From positions 1,240,001-1,304,000 of the forward strand of contig CBDHGK010000041.1 in the NCBI GenBank assembly GCA_965263045.1: a stretch of 64,000 bases of DNA, given 5' to 3'. Origin of the DNA: G963664115 sp965263045 (GTDB taxonomy: Bacteria; Acidobacteriota; Terriglobia; 20CM-2-55-15). The notes beneath the pieces were generated by a model, which worked only from the letters and a program-made list of their open reading frames with translations, searched no databases and was not told the DNA's origin. Below are positions 1 to 9,298 of this stretch, piece after piece; the stretch's first letter is position 1, and the number at the start of each line of letters is the position of its first letter. A program made the position numbers and the translations under genes.

Positions 1-174
1 TATGATTCGGTCAGCCGTGTCCTGGGATGGCAGTTCCGGTCGCGCTGGATCGTTCGACCGGGCAATGACGTCTACTTCGTTTACGCCCAGAACTGGCTCG
101 ACGATGTGGACGGCCGGCGGATCACCCTGGACCGCACAGCGGCGACGAAGATCGTGTACACCCACCGCTTTTGA
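1..174 (+). CDS. C-terminal end of a DUF5916-like outer-membrane protein (partial)
   Basis: The window opens inside a gene. The frame starting at base 1 encodes 57 residues and then TGA. The tail has the alternating hydrophobic and aromatic pattern of a C-terminal beta-barrel: RSRWIVRPGNDVYFVYAQNW, later a basic stretch, then VYTHRF with a terminal Phe. This resembles the end of DUF5916/carbohydrate-binding-family-9-like outer-membrane proteins, which close with a W-x-PG-(S/N)D-(L/V)-(F/Y) strand and a final aromatic residue. The terminal Phe fits recognition by the BAM machinery. Only the tail is visible, so the family call is a pattern match and substrate and partner cannot be inferred. Confidence 0.5.
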   Translation, partial: YDSVSRVLGWQFRSRWIVRPGNDVYFVYAQNWLDDVDGRRITLDRTAATKIVYTHRF

Positions 175-229
175 GATCTTTTGCCCGGTCAGTATCGGCA
201 ACGTAGATATCGCGCCTGCTACTGGGTTC

Positions 230-961
230 TCAGACGTTCTCCCGCCCGGAACCCGGAGAGTCGTCCGGAAGACTCTCGAGATACTCGATCAGCTGTTCGA
301 AAAAACCGATGACGCGGATCAGGCGCTCAGGTTCCGATCGAAGTTCCAGTAGTCCCTGCTTCCAGTCCGTCGCCGCCGGCACCCCGGCCATCATCCGATA
401 CGACAGTCGGGCGTCGGTCAGTGCCGGTGCGGGCGGGGGAAAGGGCTGATCTTCCAGCTGAAGCAGTTCGCCGAGGCGACCATGGAGCTGAATGCCCTGC
501 TGTCGCAACTCCGATTGAGCCGGCTCGCTTGGGACATCCTCCAGGAACTGCACCTCCCCTCGCAGGTAGGACCGGGACTCGTCGAGGAGCGAGGTTTCAA
601 AGCGGCGTTCACCCCGAACCAGAATGTTCATTCGGCCGTCCGGAAGCATGGCTAGTATCTCAACAATCGACGCCGTGCAGCCAATGTCGCTGACCGACCC
701 TCCCGGGTCTAGCAGGATTCCGAAATCCCAACTGTTTTCCAGGCAATCCTGAATCATTTCCTTGTAACGCGGTTCGAAGATGTGCAGCCCGAGATTCGAT
801 TCCGGTAACAGGACCAGATCCAACGGGAACAGCGGGACAAGAGTGTCAGTCAACTCAGTGGCCGGGAACTCCTGGTACGGACGCTTCCCAATTGCAGTTC
901 CGGGGGACCAACATCCCGCACCGGCCGCCATCAGTAATTGCAAAACCCTTCTGCGTTTCAC
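230..961 (-). CDS. Exported Lon N-terminal (substrate-binding) domain protein
   Basis: A 243-residue protein with a GTG start preceded by GGAGG seven bases upstream. Residues 1-25 form an export signal with a basic n-region (KRRR) and a hydrophobic core. From about residue 40 the sequence matches the LON substrate-binding (PUA-like) domain: PLFPLDLVLLPESNLGLHIFEPRYKEM, read here as PLFPLDLVLLP followed by IFEPRYKEM, is diagnostic. The middle carries the usual GC-then-hydrophobic and G-x-x-RF strands. No AAA+ or Ser-Lys protease domain follows, so this is a stand-alone LonN protein of unknown substrate rather than a protease. It is convergent with the preceding partial gene and lies downstream of a YqgE-like gene on the same strand. 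Confidence 0.85.
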   Translation of the reverse strand: MKRRRVLQLLMAAGAGCWSPGTAIGKRPYQEFPATELTDTLVPLFPLDLVLLPESNLGLHIFEPRYKEMIQDCLENSWDFGILLDPGGSVSDIGCTASIVEILAMLPDGRMNILVRGERRFETSLLDESRSYLRGEVQFLEDVPSEPAQSELRQQGIQLHGRLGELLQLEDQPFPPPAPALTDARLSYRMMAGVPAATDWKQGLLELRSEPERLIRVIGFFEQLIEYLESLPDDSPGSGRENV

Positions 962-1027
962 TGCGTTTCCTCCGACAAAAAGGGGTCAGAGCCCTATTTC
1001 CCGAATTATCCTCTACAGCTATTCCCG

Positions 1028-1654
1028 TTACAAATCGGGAACAACGGGGCTGTTGACTTCTATTCTCGTTCCTTGCGACGCGAAAAGGCGTCGATTGCGG
1101 CCCATGAAGCGCTCCCACAGGTCTTCCGGATCCGAAACAAACACGTCGTCGGGTTCGGCCCGGAACAGCCCCCAGGCATCCGGCGCTCCGAGCTCGGCAT
1201 CGAGCTGGCCTGGAACCCAACTCGCATAGCCCACGAATACGCGCAGGACGTCGGGATCGAATTCGTCTTCGAGCAGGGCCTCAATAACGTCTCCGTCCGT
1301 GCTCCACCAGACATCTTCCCAAACTCTCCGGAACGAGCTGTCGGGCGGTTCACCACGCATGAGCACCTGTACCCGATTGGGGGCAACCGGCCCGCCGTTA
1401 AACACCATATGACGGGGCTCGCCCGCATCGCTGCGTGCCATACCCGCAGGCTCGGTGAGAACCAGTCCCGCCGTGCCGCGGTCGTCGTGGGTGAGCAGAA
1501 GAATAACCGCATGCTCAAAGCGTCTGTCCGGCATTTCGGGCTTCGCAACCAGGAACACGCCCGGTGCGGGTGCGGCGGCTTCAAGCTGCGCCCAGAGAGG
1601 GGTCGGCGATGCGATGAGGATGACAGTCAGAATAAGCTGTGCGGTAATGCGCAT
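1028..1654 (-). CDS. YqgE/AlgH family protein (UPF0301) with signal peptide
   Basis: The core matches YqgE/AlgH (DUF179). GVFLVAKPEMPD followed by FEHAVILLLTHDDRGTAGLV is the family signature, and GGPV occurs mid-protein. I place the start at the ATG at 1654 because it begins a clean signal peptide (MRITAQLILTVILIA, with cleavage near WAQ). A longer reading from 1750 adds 32 residues with no signal character. Canonical family members are cytosolic, so the export signal is unusual. The family has no settled biochemical function and is linked to transcriptional control of alginate in Pseudomonas. The gene diverges from the membrane protein at 1828, with about 170 bases between them that should hold both promoters. 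Confidence 0.85.
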   Translation of the reverse strand: MRITAQLILTVILIASPTPLWAQLEAAAPAPGVFLVAKPEMPDRRFEHAVILLLTHDDRGTAGLVLTEPAGMARSDAGEPRHMVFNGGPVAPNRVQVLMRGEPPDSSFRRVWEDVWWSTDGDVIEALLEDEFDPDVLRVFVGYASWVPGQLDAELGAPDAWGLFRAEPDDVFVSDPEDLWERFMGRNRRLFASQGTRIEVNSPVVPDL

Positions 1655-1827
1655 TAGGATCTCATTCCACGCCGTTGGTCCGACCTCGATCATACACTCT
1701 CCGGTCAACCTCGCCACCGGGCGCCGTTCTGTGTCGCCGAACACGGTCAAGATGTGAACGAATCCACCGTTCCCACCGGGGTTACAGTTGTTAACATACG
1801 GTCTATATCCGCTCCCATGGAGGCCCG

Positions 1828-2292
1828 ATGACTGTGTTCGGCAAACCGATTTCCGAGTACCTGTCGTTTCAGAAATACCTGTTGATCCTCACCATCGCCG
1901 TCGGCCTGATCCGATTCGGACTGTCGCTGGGAGGGGTCCCCGAAGGAATCGTGCAACTGTTCAGCATGACGGCGCTGATTCTTGTCGGTATCGTCTACTA
2001 TCCCGTGCGGGTTCACATGAGGGGGTTCGGCAGCTTCAGGCACGTTTGGGTCTTGCTCGTGATTCAGCTCCTTGTCGCGGAAACAATCAGTGCCGCCGGG
2101 ATCGGAATTGCGGCCTTGACGGAAATTCCCAACACATACAGCGGCGTGGGGCCCGACGCCGGCTACCTGGGCCACGCCCTTTTCCACCTGCTCGGCGGGC
2201 CAACGATCTTAGGATTGATCTTCTGGGCGATCGCCTCGCTGGTGTTGATCGTCGTTCGGAAGACCATCCCCGTATTGGATACCGAGAGCTGA
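1828..2292 (+). CDS. Small integral membrane protein of unknown function
   Basis: A 154-residue protein with four evident hydrophobic helices at roughly residues 16-34, 42-62, 74-98 and 115-143 (for example LLILTIAVGLIRFGLSL and VWVLLVIQLLVAETI). GGAGG lies just upstream of the ATG with short spacing. A conserved-looking HALFHLLGGP stretch precedes the last helix; the two histidines could bind a metal or heme, but nothing proves it. I do not recognise a family. The last bases nearly meet the convergent large secreted-protein gene at 2304, leaving no room for an independent terminator. Confidence 0.75.
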   Translation: MTVFGKPISEYLSFQKYLLILTIAVGLIRFGLSLGGVPEGIVQLFSMTALILVGIVYYPVRVHMRGFGSFRHVWVLLVIQLLVAETISAAGIGIAALTEIPNTYSGVGPDAGYLGHALFHLLGGPTILGLIFWAIASLVLIVVRKTIPVLDTES

Positions 2293-2303
2293 TTCGGGAG
2301 CAA

Positions 2304-5300
2304 TCAATCAGCCAGTGTGTCGACGATGGGCTGCCCCGATTGGTCAATCAGGATGAGTGATCCTGAAGAGGACTGACCCGCGCTACCGCTGAAAAGGATA
2401 AATTGAGTGGTATATCCGCCGCCATCGGCCAGGTGGGGGAACAGCCGTTCCGTCGAGGTTATAGGTGCGGCCTCGTCACTCGGGGGTGTTGTGGTGATGA
2501 GCAATTCCGGACGGTCGTTGTAACGGGTGCGGAGCCCCACGACGGCAACTTCGGTCGAGGCCGAGGTGACGCGCAAAATTCCCTGGAAAGGATCCGGAAG
2601 ATCCGGAAAAAATTCTCCCAGAAACCGGGCGGTGTGGCCGAACGCCGGCAAGACGGGCAGGACGACGGGTGCGGGCAATCCGCTGGTGGAGCCATCGAGT
2701 GAGGTGAGTTCCAGAGTCACTGTCGCGTTTGTTGATTGGTTGTTGGCGATGGCGATTCCGCTCTGAATACTTCCCGGTTGGCCGTTAATTCCGGTTGATT
2801 CGACATACATACGGAATGCCGTGCCTGCGGTGGGGGCGACACCCGATTCCGACAGCGTTATGTCTGCCGGTTTGTAAGAAAACACGGCCAAGGCTGTGGG
2901 TGAGATCCCGTCACTGATCGGAACGACCCGGATGGAGCCTGTCGTTGGCGCTAAAGCGGAACCGGCGGTTGTGAGCCGTCGGGAACTGCGCCGTGGTATT
3001 GAATACGAAAAACTGCTGCTGGTCTGGCCCGCGACGGTCACCTCTGCCAGATCGCCGGCACCGTCCCGGAATTCAATATTTCCATCGACGGGGTTGTCCG
3101 TTGGATTCACCAAGATGATTCCCGTGGTCCAACCGCCCCCATCGGCGAAATGCGGAATGAGAGCAGATCCGTTTGCAGCGGGCGCCGTCGTGTCGATCAC
3201 GGGAAGCGTCGCCATCAGGAAGTCCTCACGGCTATTCAAAAGACCCCGGATGGCGATCACACCCAGGGGCTGGTCGGATGTGAAACTGAGCGTGCCCTGA
3301 AACGTTGCACCACTGAACGTGTTAAAAGGAGGCTGATCAAGAAAATTCGCGATTTGCTGGTTCGGTGGAATCGTTGTCGTGCCAAGACCAAGGTCGTTCC
3401 CGCCGCCGTCGGTATAGTAGAAGTCAATCGTTGCTGTCTGGTCGTTAGGATTTGCGATCGCGACGCCCGTATTGAGGGAGCCATCGACCTCAGCATAGAT
3501 CTGCCCGGAAGTTACAAATGCCGTAGCCGGTACGCTGGTCTCACTCACGAGAAAGCCGCCCGAACTATAGCCAAAGATTGCGACGCCTTCCGGTGTTGAT
3601 CCCCCGACATCGGGCCGGATCCGGCCGTATCCAACGCTGATCGACGGTGCGCTCCCGGATGTTGTCAGCGAACTGCCTCCCCGATCCGGCGTCGTATACG
3701 GATTGGCATCGATGACGATCAAACCCCACTCCGGGTTGCCATCGCCGCATTTCATCCCGTGGATATAGTGGAGGTATTGGGTTGTGGTTTCGGGGTTCGT
3801 GAACGTGTGATTGTATTCCGCAGGAAATGGATCTCCGGCTGTGACGAAGTGCGGATAGATGGGATCTTTGCGGCGCTGATGGAAGTCTGCCGCCCAGTTA
3901 CCGATCGTCTTTCCGCTATCGAGTAGAACACCTCCGTTGGTGTTTTCGCTCAGCCACAACATTCTCTCGTAGACTTCGAGGAAGACGCCGTCCGTGTTGT
4001 CCCATTGGTTCTGAAACGTTTGATCCAGGTCGGTCGGTGTCGCCACTTGCGCCAGGTTATTGGTTTGAAAGCCGGTGATCTGACCCCGTGCACTGTTGTA
4101 TAAAACCCAGCGGTTTGGACAGTTACCGCCGTCGGCGCCCTTGTAGTCGGTCAAAGGACGCACCGGCTGGGGATGGACGCCTTCGAAAGCGCAACCGGCG
4201 CCCTTCTGACCGAGACCGTTGTGCTGCACGACGAAATTCGTACCCCAGGATTGCCGACCCAGATCCAGGATCGTCTCGGTCTGCTCGAATCCTCCGATCA
4301 GGGGCGTCGCGTCGGACGATTCCCCAGTCGAGGTCAGATATCCGCCCGATTCGTTGATCCTCGGAAAACCCGCCTGGATCAGGGCGTAGCTGATGGATTT
4401 GCCTGGAAACAGATCATTGAACAGCTGGCTTTGTTCTCCGTAAAACGTGTACAGCCCTGAGGGTCGGTATCCGTCGGCGGCAAAAATTTCAGGGTTGCAT
4501 GGGCAACCTTCGGTGCAATTTTTAGGTAGCCGGTTCTCGTGCGAGATCTGGTTGGCGCCCGAAAGCTTGATATAAGCTAAGGCGCGATACCAGTCCGCGC
4601 GGGTCTTGATGAAGGTGGCCACTTCAGCCAGCATCGCGGCGTAAACCTGTCTGTAGCCCAGGCCGGTCGGGTTGCCCAGGTCCATGCCTACACCGCAACC
4701 CGTGCCGCCCGCGTCATGCACGTCTTGCAGGTGCAGACGGCCGACTCCGCCTCCGCCACCAACCCGTGCTGTGTCATCGGCGTCCGTGGAGAAGATCCAG
4801 TCGGGCGTGCCTTCGTTACCGGCTTTGATACCCAGGCTATATAGTTTGCCGTTGGCCACCGCCTGCTCGATCTCGCGTTCCAGAATCGTGAAGTCGTACT
4901 GACCCGGGCCCGGGTTGATATCGCTCCACAATAACCGGATGAAGACCCCGGTGACGTTGGGGCTCTGCCAGATCGCATCCGACGTTGCCTCGTACGCGCC
5001 CCCGCGGCACAGCAGCTTGCCGTTATCGCCAATCTCGAGAGGAGGCGTGTTGAACGCGCACGATCCGATGGATTCGACAACACCCATATTGAGAGGGCTC
5101 AGCGTGAAAACACCCGATGGCGCCACTGGAAGCGGTCCCGTAAACTCATTCGGATCCGTTGGATTGTAGGCCTTTCGACTGGTGCACATGGCCGGGTAGC
5201 CCTGCTCTCCGTCGGCAGGTATGATCGAGTCTCTTTCGGTAAGCTGCTCCCAACGGACGGTGTCACCGCTCCTGATGTAGGTGACCTGGGGTGTGAAAGT

Positions 5301-5444
5301 CCCGTCGGTGTTCACCGTGACCGAATGGGTTTGTGACTGTGCGAACGCCGTGGCGCCACACATCGCAGCAACAATGACCATCCGGACAACCCGAACCCAT
5401 GGGCCGCCGCGCAGCCAACACAGTCTATGCAGCCAGTCATTCAT
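2304..5444 (-). CDS. Large secreted protein: cupredoxin-like domain, glycosidase-like barrel, C-terminal repeats
   Basis: About 1,046 residues. An ATG at 5444 follows GGTGAG; a GTG three codons upstream is the alternative. A long basic n-region and hydrophobic core end at AFAQ. Residues about 40-160 resemble a plastocyanin-like fold (HSVTVNTDGTFTPQ, then SGDTVRWEQL), though the Cys-His copper ligands are not clearly complete. Residues about 165-570 resemble a TIM-barrel glycosidase (GVFIRLLWSDINPGPGQYDF, then an ALAYIKLSGANQISHENR stretch). The rest contains two related modules of about 200 residues, each with an INTGVAIAN-like strand and an HFADGGGWTTGIIL or HLADGGGYTTQFIL strand. These repeats recur in acidobacterial secreted proteins. 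Extracellular polysaccharide interaction is inferred; no catalytic acid was verified. Confidence 0.75.
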   Translation of the reverse strand: MNDWLHRLCWLRGGPWVRVVRMVIVAAMCGATAFAQSQTHSVTVNTDGTFTPQVTYIRSGDTVRWEQLTERDSIIPADGEQGYPAMCTSRKAYNPTDPNEFTGPLPVAPSGVFTLSPLNMGVVESIGSCAFNTPPLEIGDNGKLLCRGGAYEATSDAIWQSPNVTGVFIRLLWSDINPGPGQYDFTILEREIEQAVANGKLYSLGIKAGNEGTPDWIFSTDADDTARVGGGGGVGRLHLQDVHDAGGTGCGVGMDLGNPTGLGYRQVYAAMLAEVATFIKTRADWYRALAYIKLSGANQISHENRLPKNCTEGCPCNPEIFAADGYRPSGLYTFYGEQSQLFNDLFPGKSISYALIQAGFPRINESGGYLTSTGESSDATPLIGGFEQTETILDLGRQSWGTNFVVQHNGLGQKGAGCAFEGVHPQPVRPLTDYKGADGGNCPNRWVLYNSARGQITGFQTNNLAQVATPTDLDQTFQNQWDNTDGVFLEVYERMLWLSENTNGGVLLDSGKTIGNWAADFHQRRKDPIYPHFVTAGDPFPAEYNHTFTNPETTTQYLHYIHGMKCGDGNPEWGLIVIDANPYTTPDRGGSSLTTSGSAPSISVGYGRIRPDVGGSTPEGVAIFGYSSGGFLVSETSVPATAFVTSGQIYAEVDGSLNTGVAIANPNDQTATIDFYYTDGGGNDLGLGTTTIPPNQQIANFLDQPPFNTFSGATFQGTLSFTSDQPLGVIAIRGLLNSREDFLMATLPVIDTTAPAANGSALIPHFADGGGWTTGIILVNPTDNPVDGNIEFRDGAGDLAEVTVAGQTSSSFSYSIPRRSSRRLTTAGSALAPTTGSIRVVPISDGISPTALAVFSYKPADITLSESGVAPTAGTAFRMYVESTGINGQPGSIQSGIAIANNQSTNATVTLELTSLDGSTSGLPAPVVLPVLPAFGHTARFLGEFFPDLPDPFQGILRVTSASTEVAVVGLRTRYNDRPELLITTTPPSDEAAPITSTERLFPHLADGGGYTTQFILFSGSAGQSSSGSLILIDQSGQPIVDTLAD

Positions 5445-5721
5445 ACTGCTCACCGTATGTCCCCCTTCGGATTCTAGTCCGTCATGTTAGGTTGAGGTCC
5501 GTCATTCTGCAAGGGAACTGACAGGGCACTGACAGAATAAGCTTCCGTCGTTGTGCTCCATGAGCCCCGACATCGGCCGGGGTCGGAGCCCCTTGGCGGC
5601 GGGATCCGGACCGCCCCGGCTCGGGTGGGAGCTGAAACACCTGCGGTGTTGTCGTTCGTGGGGTATCTGCTAGTCTTCGGAAATCCGCAATCGATCTTGA
5701 ATTCACCCCGGGGGAGGAACC

Positions 5722-6145
5722 ATGAGTTGCTCCGTGAAGTCCGCGCTCTCGATCCTGCTGTTGGGTGGGCTGGTGTCGACTGTGTCGAATGCCCAGACCC
5801 CCACGCCAGAAGCTCACGATGCCGCAGCGCGAGACGCGGCGTATGCCCCCGGACATGACATCACATGGATATACGATCGGCTTTGCGGAGCGTTCCCAGG
5901 CGCTGGCCACCTATGGCGCCTCGGCCGATCGTTTCGGAGACATCACCTCAAGGGCCCGGGTGGATGTTTTTCTGGCCATCCACACGAATCATGACAAGAC
6001 CTTGGACCGGATCAACGCCTTGCGATTTCGGAAGGCCGGCGACCCACACCCCTTGGCTGATGCCGAAGCGGTCCAGCGTCATCTGACCGTCGTCGGTCGG
6101 TGCGCCGAGGCTCAACTGGACAGGTTCCTGGAATCGCAACATTAG
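5722..6145 (+). pseudogene. Internally deleted, frameshifted MBL-fold hydrolase remnant
   Basis: The first frame gives a signal peptide (SALSILLLGGLVSTVSNAQ) and the family N-terminus HDITWIYDRLC. It then stops making sense, and a different frame continues as ARVDVFLAIHTNHDKTLDRI and ALRFRKAGDPHP to the stop at 6145. The intact relative at 24367-25416 has QDLTWVYDRLC near residue 60 and ARVDVLITSH plus ALRFRKPGDAHP near its C-terminus. Roughly 200 central residues, including the whole HxHxDH metal site, are therefore missing and the junction is out of frame. The product cannot bind the catalytic zinc ions. A copy of a dispersed repeat follows the stop directly. Confidence 0.85.
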
Positions 6146-6147
6146 CA

Positions 6148-6173
6148 GTCCGTGGCGGAAGTCTCGCGGCTTC
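6148..6173 (-). repeat. Dispersed repeat, diverged half-copy of the 30-bp inverted repeat at 31.3/31.6 kb
   Basis: CAGTCCGTGGCGGAAGTCTC followed by GCGG matches, with a few substitutions, the end sequence CAGCCCGTGGCAGAAGTCTC of the structured element at 31318-31652. It begins two bases after the stop of the MBL remnant. Confidence 0.7.
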
Positions 6174-6380
6174 TTTTATGAAGCGTTCCGGTCGCCGCAG
6201 TTTTGACTATCGGCAGGGATGGTCATGTTGTAAAGTGGGGCGATTCCGGGGATCGTGAATACCTCTCAACTGTAGAAAGCGCGGCTTATGACTGCACCTG
6301 TTGAGCTTGCAGAGCGGATCCGCAGCCGGAACCTTTCTTTGAAAACTGTACGCTCCTAAAGCTGACCAGGAGGCCGAGAC

Positions 6381-7358
6381 ATGCGTCAATTATTCATCGC
6401 TCTACTGCTGTTATTTGTTCCCGTGTTGCCAGCTGTTGAGGCTTTCGCTCAGGGTGATGCCTCAGCTGGAGCGGAGTTGTGGGGAAACCGGGGTCTGAAC
6501 CGTTGTGTCGATTGCCACGGCACCAACGGCGAGGGCGCGTTCGGGCCGGATCTGGCCGGGCGCGATTTAACCCTGGAACAGTTCACCCGGGCGGTGAGGC
6601 GTCCGTGGGGCATCATGCCCGCTTACCCTCCCGTACTCTACAGTGATCAAGAAGTGGCCAATCTTCATGCCTATCTGACGGGTTTGCCGAAAGTTGCCGA
6701 GCCCGGTCCGTGGCGCACCCCGCTTCCGGCTAACGCGCCGCGCGCACAGGAGTTGCTCATCGCCGGTGTCGGATGCGCGCAGTGCCATGGTGATGGGCTC
6801 GCCGGCCCGCGGGCGGACGCCGGCTCGCTCGGCGCTGATTTCGAGTGGTGGAAGGACCTGGTTTACGACCACGCGGCGACCATGAACCTCGTGCGCGCGG
6901 ATCTGGGGGAAAGTCCCGGACCCGTTCGGATGGGCAACTATTCGCGCGCGCGCTTGCCCGAGAGTGTGCTCGAAGAGATCTATCACTATCTTCGAGACAC
7001 ACTCGGATATCGTGTGCTGATCACTTCCAGAGTGACGCCCGGCCCGACTCCGGGCGCCTACAGCCTCGTTGTTGAAAACGGCGGGCAGGCGGAACTCGGA
7101 CTCACCGCGGAAAACATTGTGGTCACGCTGAATCTCGAACCGGGAACCACGGTAACAAACGGTGGCGGCCCTGCATTCCAGGGCGTTGAGAACGGTACGG
7201 AGGCGGTCTGGAGCATTCCGCGGCTGGGACCGGCTGAAGAACAGAGCTACGGGTTCACGATCAGTGGCGGCGGTGGATTCGCCGGTGGCGCTACCGTGTG
7301 GCACCGGCAGGGAAGAAGCGACCGCGATCAGGGCGGCGTCGCAATGCCGTCTCGCTGA
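6381..7358 (+). CDS. Periplasmic diheme cytochrome c with C-terminal beta domain
   Basis: A 325-residue protein with a strong ribosome site (CCAGGAGG) and a signal peptide (LFIALLLLFVPVLPAVEAFA). Two CxxCH heme sites are visible: CVDCH at residues 42-46 and CAQCH at 132-136, each starting a class I cytochrome c fold. The loop WGIMPAYP (Met about 79) is a likely axial ligand for the first heme, and RMGNYS is a candidate for the second. Residues from about 215 form an uncharacterised Gly- and Thr-rich beta domain with alternating VVTLNLEPGTTV strands. It probably shuttles electrons in the periplasm. No oxidase or dehydrogenase partner is adjacent, so the physiological partner is unknown. Confidence 0.9.
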   Translation: MRQLFIALLLLFVPVLPAVEAFAQGDASAGAELWGNRGLNRCVDCHGTNGEGAFGPDLAGRDLTLEQFTRAVRRPWGIMPAYPPVLYSDQEVANLHAYLTGLPKVAEPGPWRTPLPANAPRAQELLIAGVGCAQCHGDGLAGPRADAGSLGADFEWWKDLVYDHAATMNLVRADLGESPGPVRMGNYSRARLPESVLEEIYHYLRDTLGYRVLITSRVTPGPTPGAYSLVVENGGQAELGLTAENIVVTLNLEPGTTVTNGGGPAFQGVENGTEAVWSIPRLGPAEEQSYGFTISGGGGFAGGATVWHRQGRSDRDQGGVAMPSR

Positions 7359-7366
7359 TACCCGCC

Positions 7367-7391
7367 GCGGGGGGACGCCCGGGCCCCCCGC
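7367..7391. terminator. GC-rich hairpin between convergent genes
   Basis: GCGGGGGG pairs with CCCCCCGC across a 9-nt loop in the 42-bp gap between the cytochrome gene and the convergent amidohydrolase gene. It is suited to terminate both, but lacks a clear U-tract on either side. Confidence 0.6.
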
Positions 7392-7400
7392 CGCCCCTTC

Positions 7401-8597
7401 CTAGCGGTTGTCGACGACGACGCTGCCTTGCTGGATCACCATTTCGATATGCAACACATCGTAGATGTCCTCGAGCGGATTGCCGTCCAGGATGACAAGA
7501 TCGGCCAGTTTGCCGACTTCGATCGTGCCAATCTCGTCTTCCAGTTCCAGAAACCTGGCCGCGTTCCGGGTCAGCATCGTGACGATGTCGGGGGCTGAAA
7601 ACACCAGGTGCAGGGGCCGCAGTTCATGGGCGAGCGATTCTTTCGGGTGAAATCCGGTATCGGTTCCAAAGCCTATCGTGACCCCGGCATCCCATAGATA
7701 GCGTGCGTTGACGGCCTTCTCTCCAGCCGGTCGGATCATACCCCCTCTCGGCACCGATTCCGGCCATGGACGGCCGTCGCGAAAGCGGGGCACGTTGTCG
7801 TCGGCATAGACCCCGAACACCGGGACTCCGAATCCGATGGTCGATGTCATCGGGATTCCGGCCTCGGCAACCAAGCGTGCGCCGTCGGTATCATCCAGCC
7901 CGCCCCCATGCGGTATGTGGACCAGCCGGTCGACCCGGGATTCGACGGACGCGATCATATCCACCGGAGTTGCCGCGTGAACGATGACGGGAATGCCGAC
8001 CTTGCTGGCCTCGTCGGTGATTGCCATTAGAAGATCTTTCGCACGCTCACCTTCGAGCACCATTTCGATTCTGCTTTTCACAACGTCGGCTCCGGCTTCC
8101 GACGCGGTCCGGACCGCCGCCCGGGCTTCCTCTTCGGTCCCCGTCGTACTGGCCCGGCCCGAAGTCAGGAGTCGGGGCCCGACAAGTTCCCCAGAGGCGA
8201 GCCGGCGCCGAAGTTCCAGGATGCCTTCAAGGCCATCACCGGCGGACAGCACCGTCGTGAAGCCGGCGTCGAGAAATTCCTGCATGCGGTCGGTGGCCTG
8301 TTCACGGAGCCACTGATCCGCATCGCCTCTTATGATGTGTCGGTGCGCGTCGATGAAACCCGGCATGAGCGTCATGCCTCCGGCATCGATTTCAATCAGC
8401 CCTGCCGCTCGCGTGGCTCCTGAGGCAACGGATGCAATGCGTCCGTTCCGCACCACGACGGATCCGGACGGGATCGTCTGGCCGTTGCCGTTAATGATCC
8501 GGGCGTTCGTGATCACGAGGTCCTGGGCGTCAAGGATCTGGCCGCTGCCGTGACTCCAGAGGGCAGCGAGCAACATGAATGTCGACAGTCGTTTCAT
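7401..8597 (-). CDS. Exported metal-dependent amidohydrolase
   Basis: About 398 residues from the ATG at 8597, chosen because GGAGG lies upstream at good spacing and it starts a signal peptide (LSTFMLLAALWSHGSGQ). An upstream ATG at 8633 would bury that signal. The fold is that of imidazolonepropionase-like amidohydrolases: a beta sandwich start (LVITNARIINGNGQTI), the metal motif in MPGFIDAHRHI, VIVHAATP with a later metal histidine, and the closing GTIEVGKLADLVILDGNPLE. GFGTDTGFHP supplies the catalytic Asp region. Substrate is unknown; export suggests hydrolysis of an external cyclic amide or peptide. A second, more distant family member lies at 58380. Confidence 0.9.
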   Translation of the reverse strand: MKRLSTFMLLAALWSHGSGQILDAQDLVITNARIINGNGQTIPSGSVVVRNGRIASVASGATRAAGLIEIDAGGMTLMPGFIDAHRHIIRGDADQWLREQATDRMQEFLDAGFTTVLSAGDGLEGILELRRRLASGELVGPRLLTSGRASTTGTEEEARAAVRTASEAGADVVKSRIEMVLEGERAKDLLMAITDEASKVGIPVIVHAATPVDMIASVESRVDRLVHIPHGGGLDDTDGARLVAEAGIPMTSTIGFGVPVFGVYADDNVPRFRDGRPWPESVPRGGMIRPAGEKAVNARYLWDAGVTIGFGTDTGFHPKESLAHELRPLHLVFSAPDIVTMLTRNAARFLELEDEIGTIEVGKLADLVILDGNPLEDIYDVLHIEMVIQQGSVVVDNR

Positions 8598-9180
8598 CTG
8601 GCTAATCCTCCAATGATGGCGAAGGGCGATCATACCTTAAGCAGGCGGGGTAGACTGGATCTGGTAAGTAGAAGAGGTATTTCCATATAAAGTTATTCTC
8701 TCGGGCCATGAATCTGGAGGCCATTCAGATTTCATCGAATCCGGAACTCTCTTCGATCTGCAACTCCGGATGGTTGCAGGGAACCGCGACCCGAATCCAT
8801 ATAAACGGAAACAGCGGGTTCGGAAGCCAGTACACCCAGGCCAGACTGCGGAAGCGGGCTTGCGGAAGGTTGACAGCCAGTCACCTATGGAGAAACTCCT
8901 ACGGACAGGACCCGGGAACATAGTTCCCGCGGAAGGCACCTGTGCTCAGGCAATTTTCCGAATATAGAAATTTCTCTCGAATGGCGTGATACCCCAGCCC
9001 AACCGATCCTCTGCGGGGATCAGATGGGTGGGTCGGTGGATGACCGGCGAATGTCGAGTCCTGGGCCGTCGGGCAGTATAAGTCCGCCGCGCGTTCACTC
9101 GGCGATGCCGCATCGGCCGCCTGTCGCCCAGTCTGTCTCCGCGCCTGTAACAGTGCCTATACGGCGCCGCCGATGCCGCC

Positions 9181-9294
9181 CTAGACGATGCCGCCGAATA
9201 TGAGGATGCCGCCGTATATGATGTAAGCCATCAGGCTGGGCATCATGGCGACCGCCGCATCCAGGTTCCAATTCACACCGACACCCATGCCCAT
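9181..9294 (-). CDS. Possible 37-residue membrane peptide (low confidence)
   Basis: ATG at 9294 to TAG at 9181 encodes a short peptide whose second half is hydrophobic and glycine-rich (LMAYIIYGGILIFGGIV), compatible with one transmembrane helix. No clear ribosome site is visible, and the 51-bp repeat abuts the start. It may be a decayed tail of a larger gene rather than a functional peptide. Confidence 0.25.
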   Translation of the reverse strand: MGMGVGVNWNLDAAVAMMPSLMAYIIYGGILIFGGIV

Positions 9295-9298
9295 GAAC

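Noticed and set aside
8637..8939. A 100-codon minus-strand frame downstream of the amidohydrolase
   Set aside because: Low-complexity basic composition, no ribosome site and no family resemblance.
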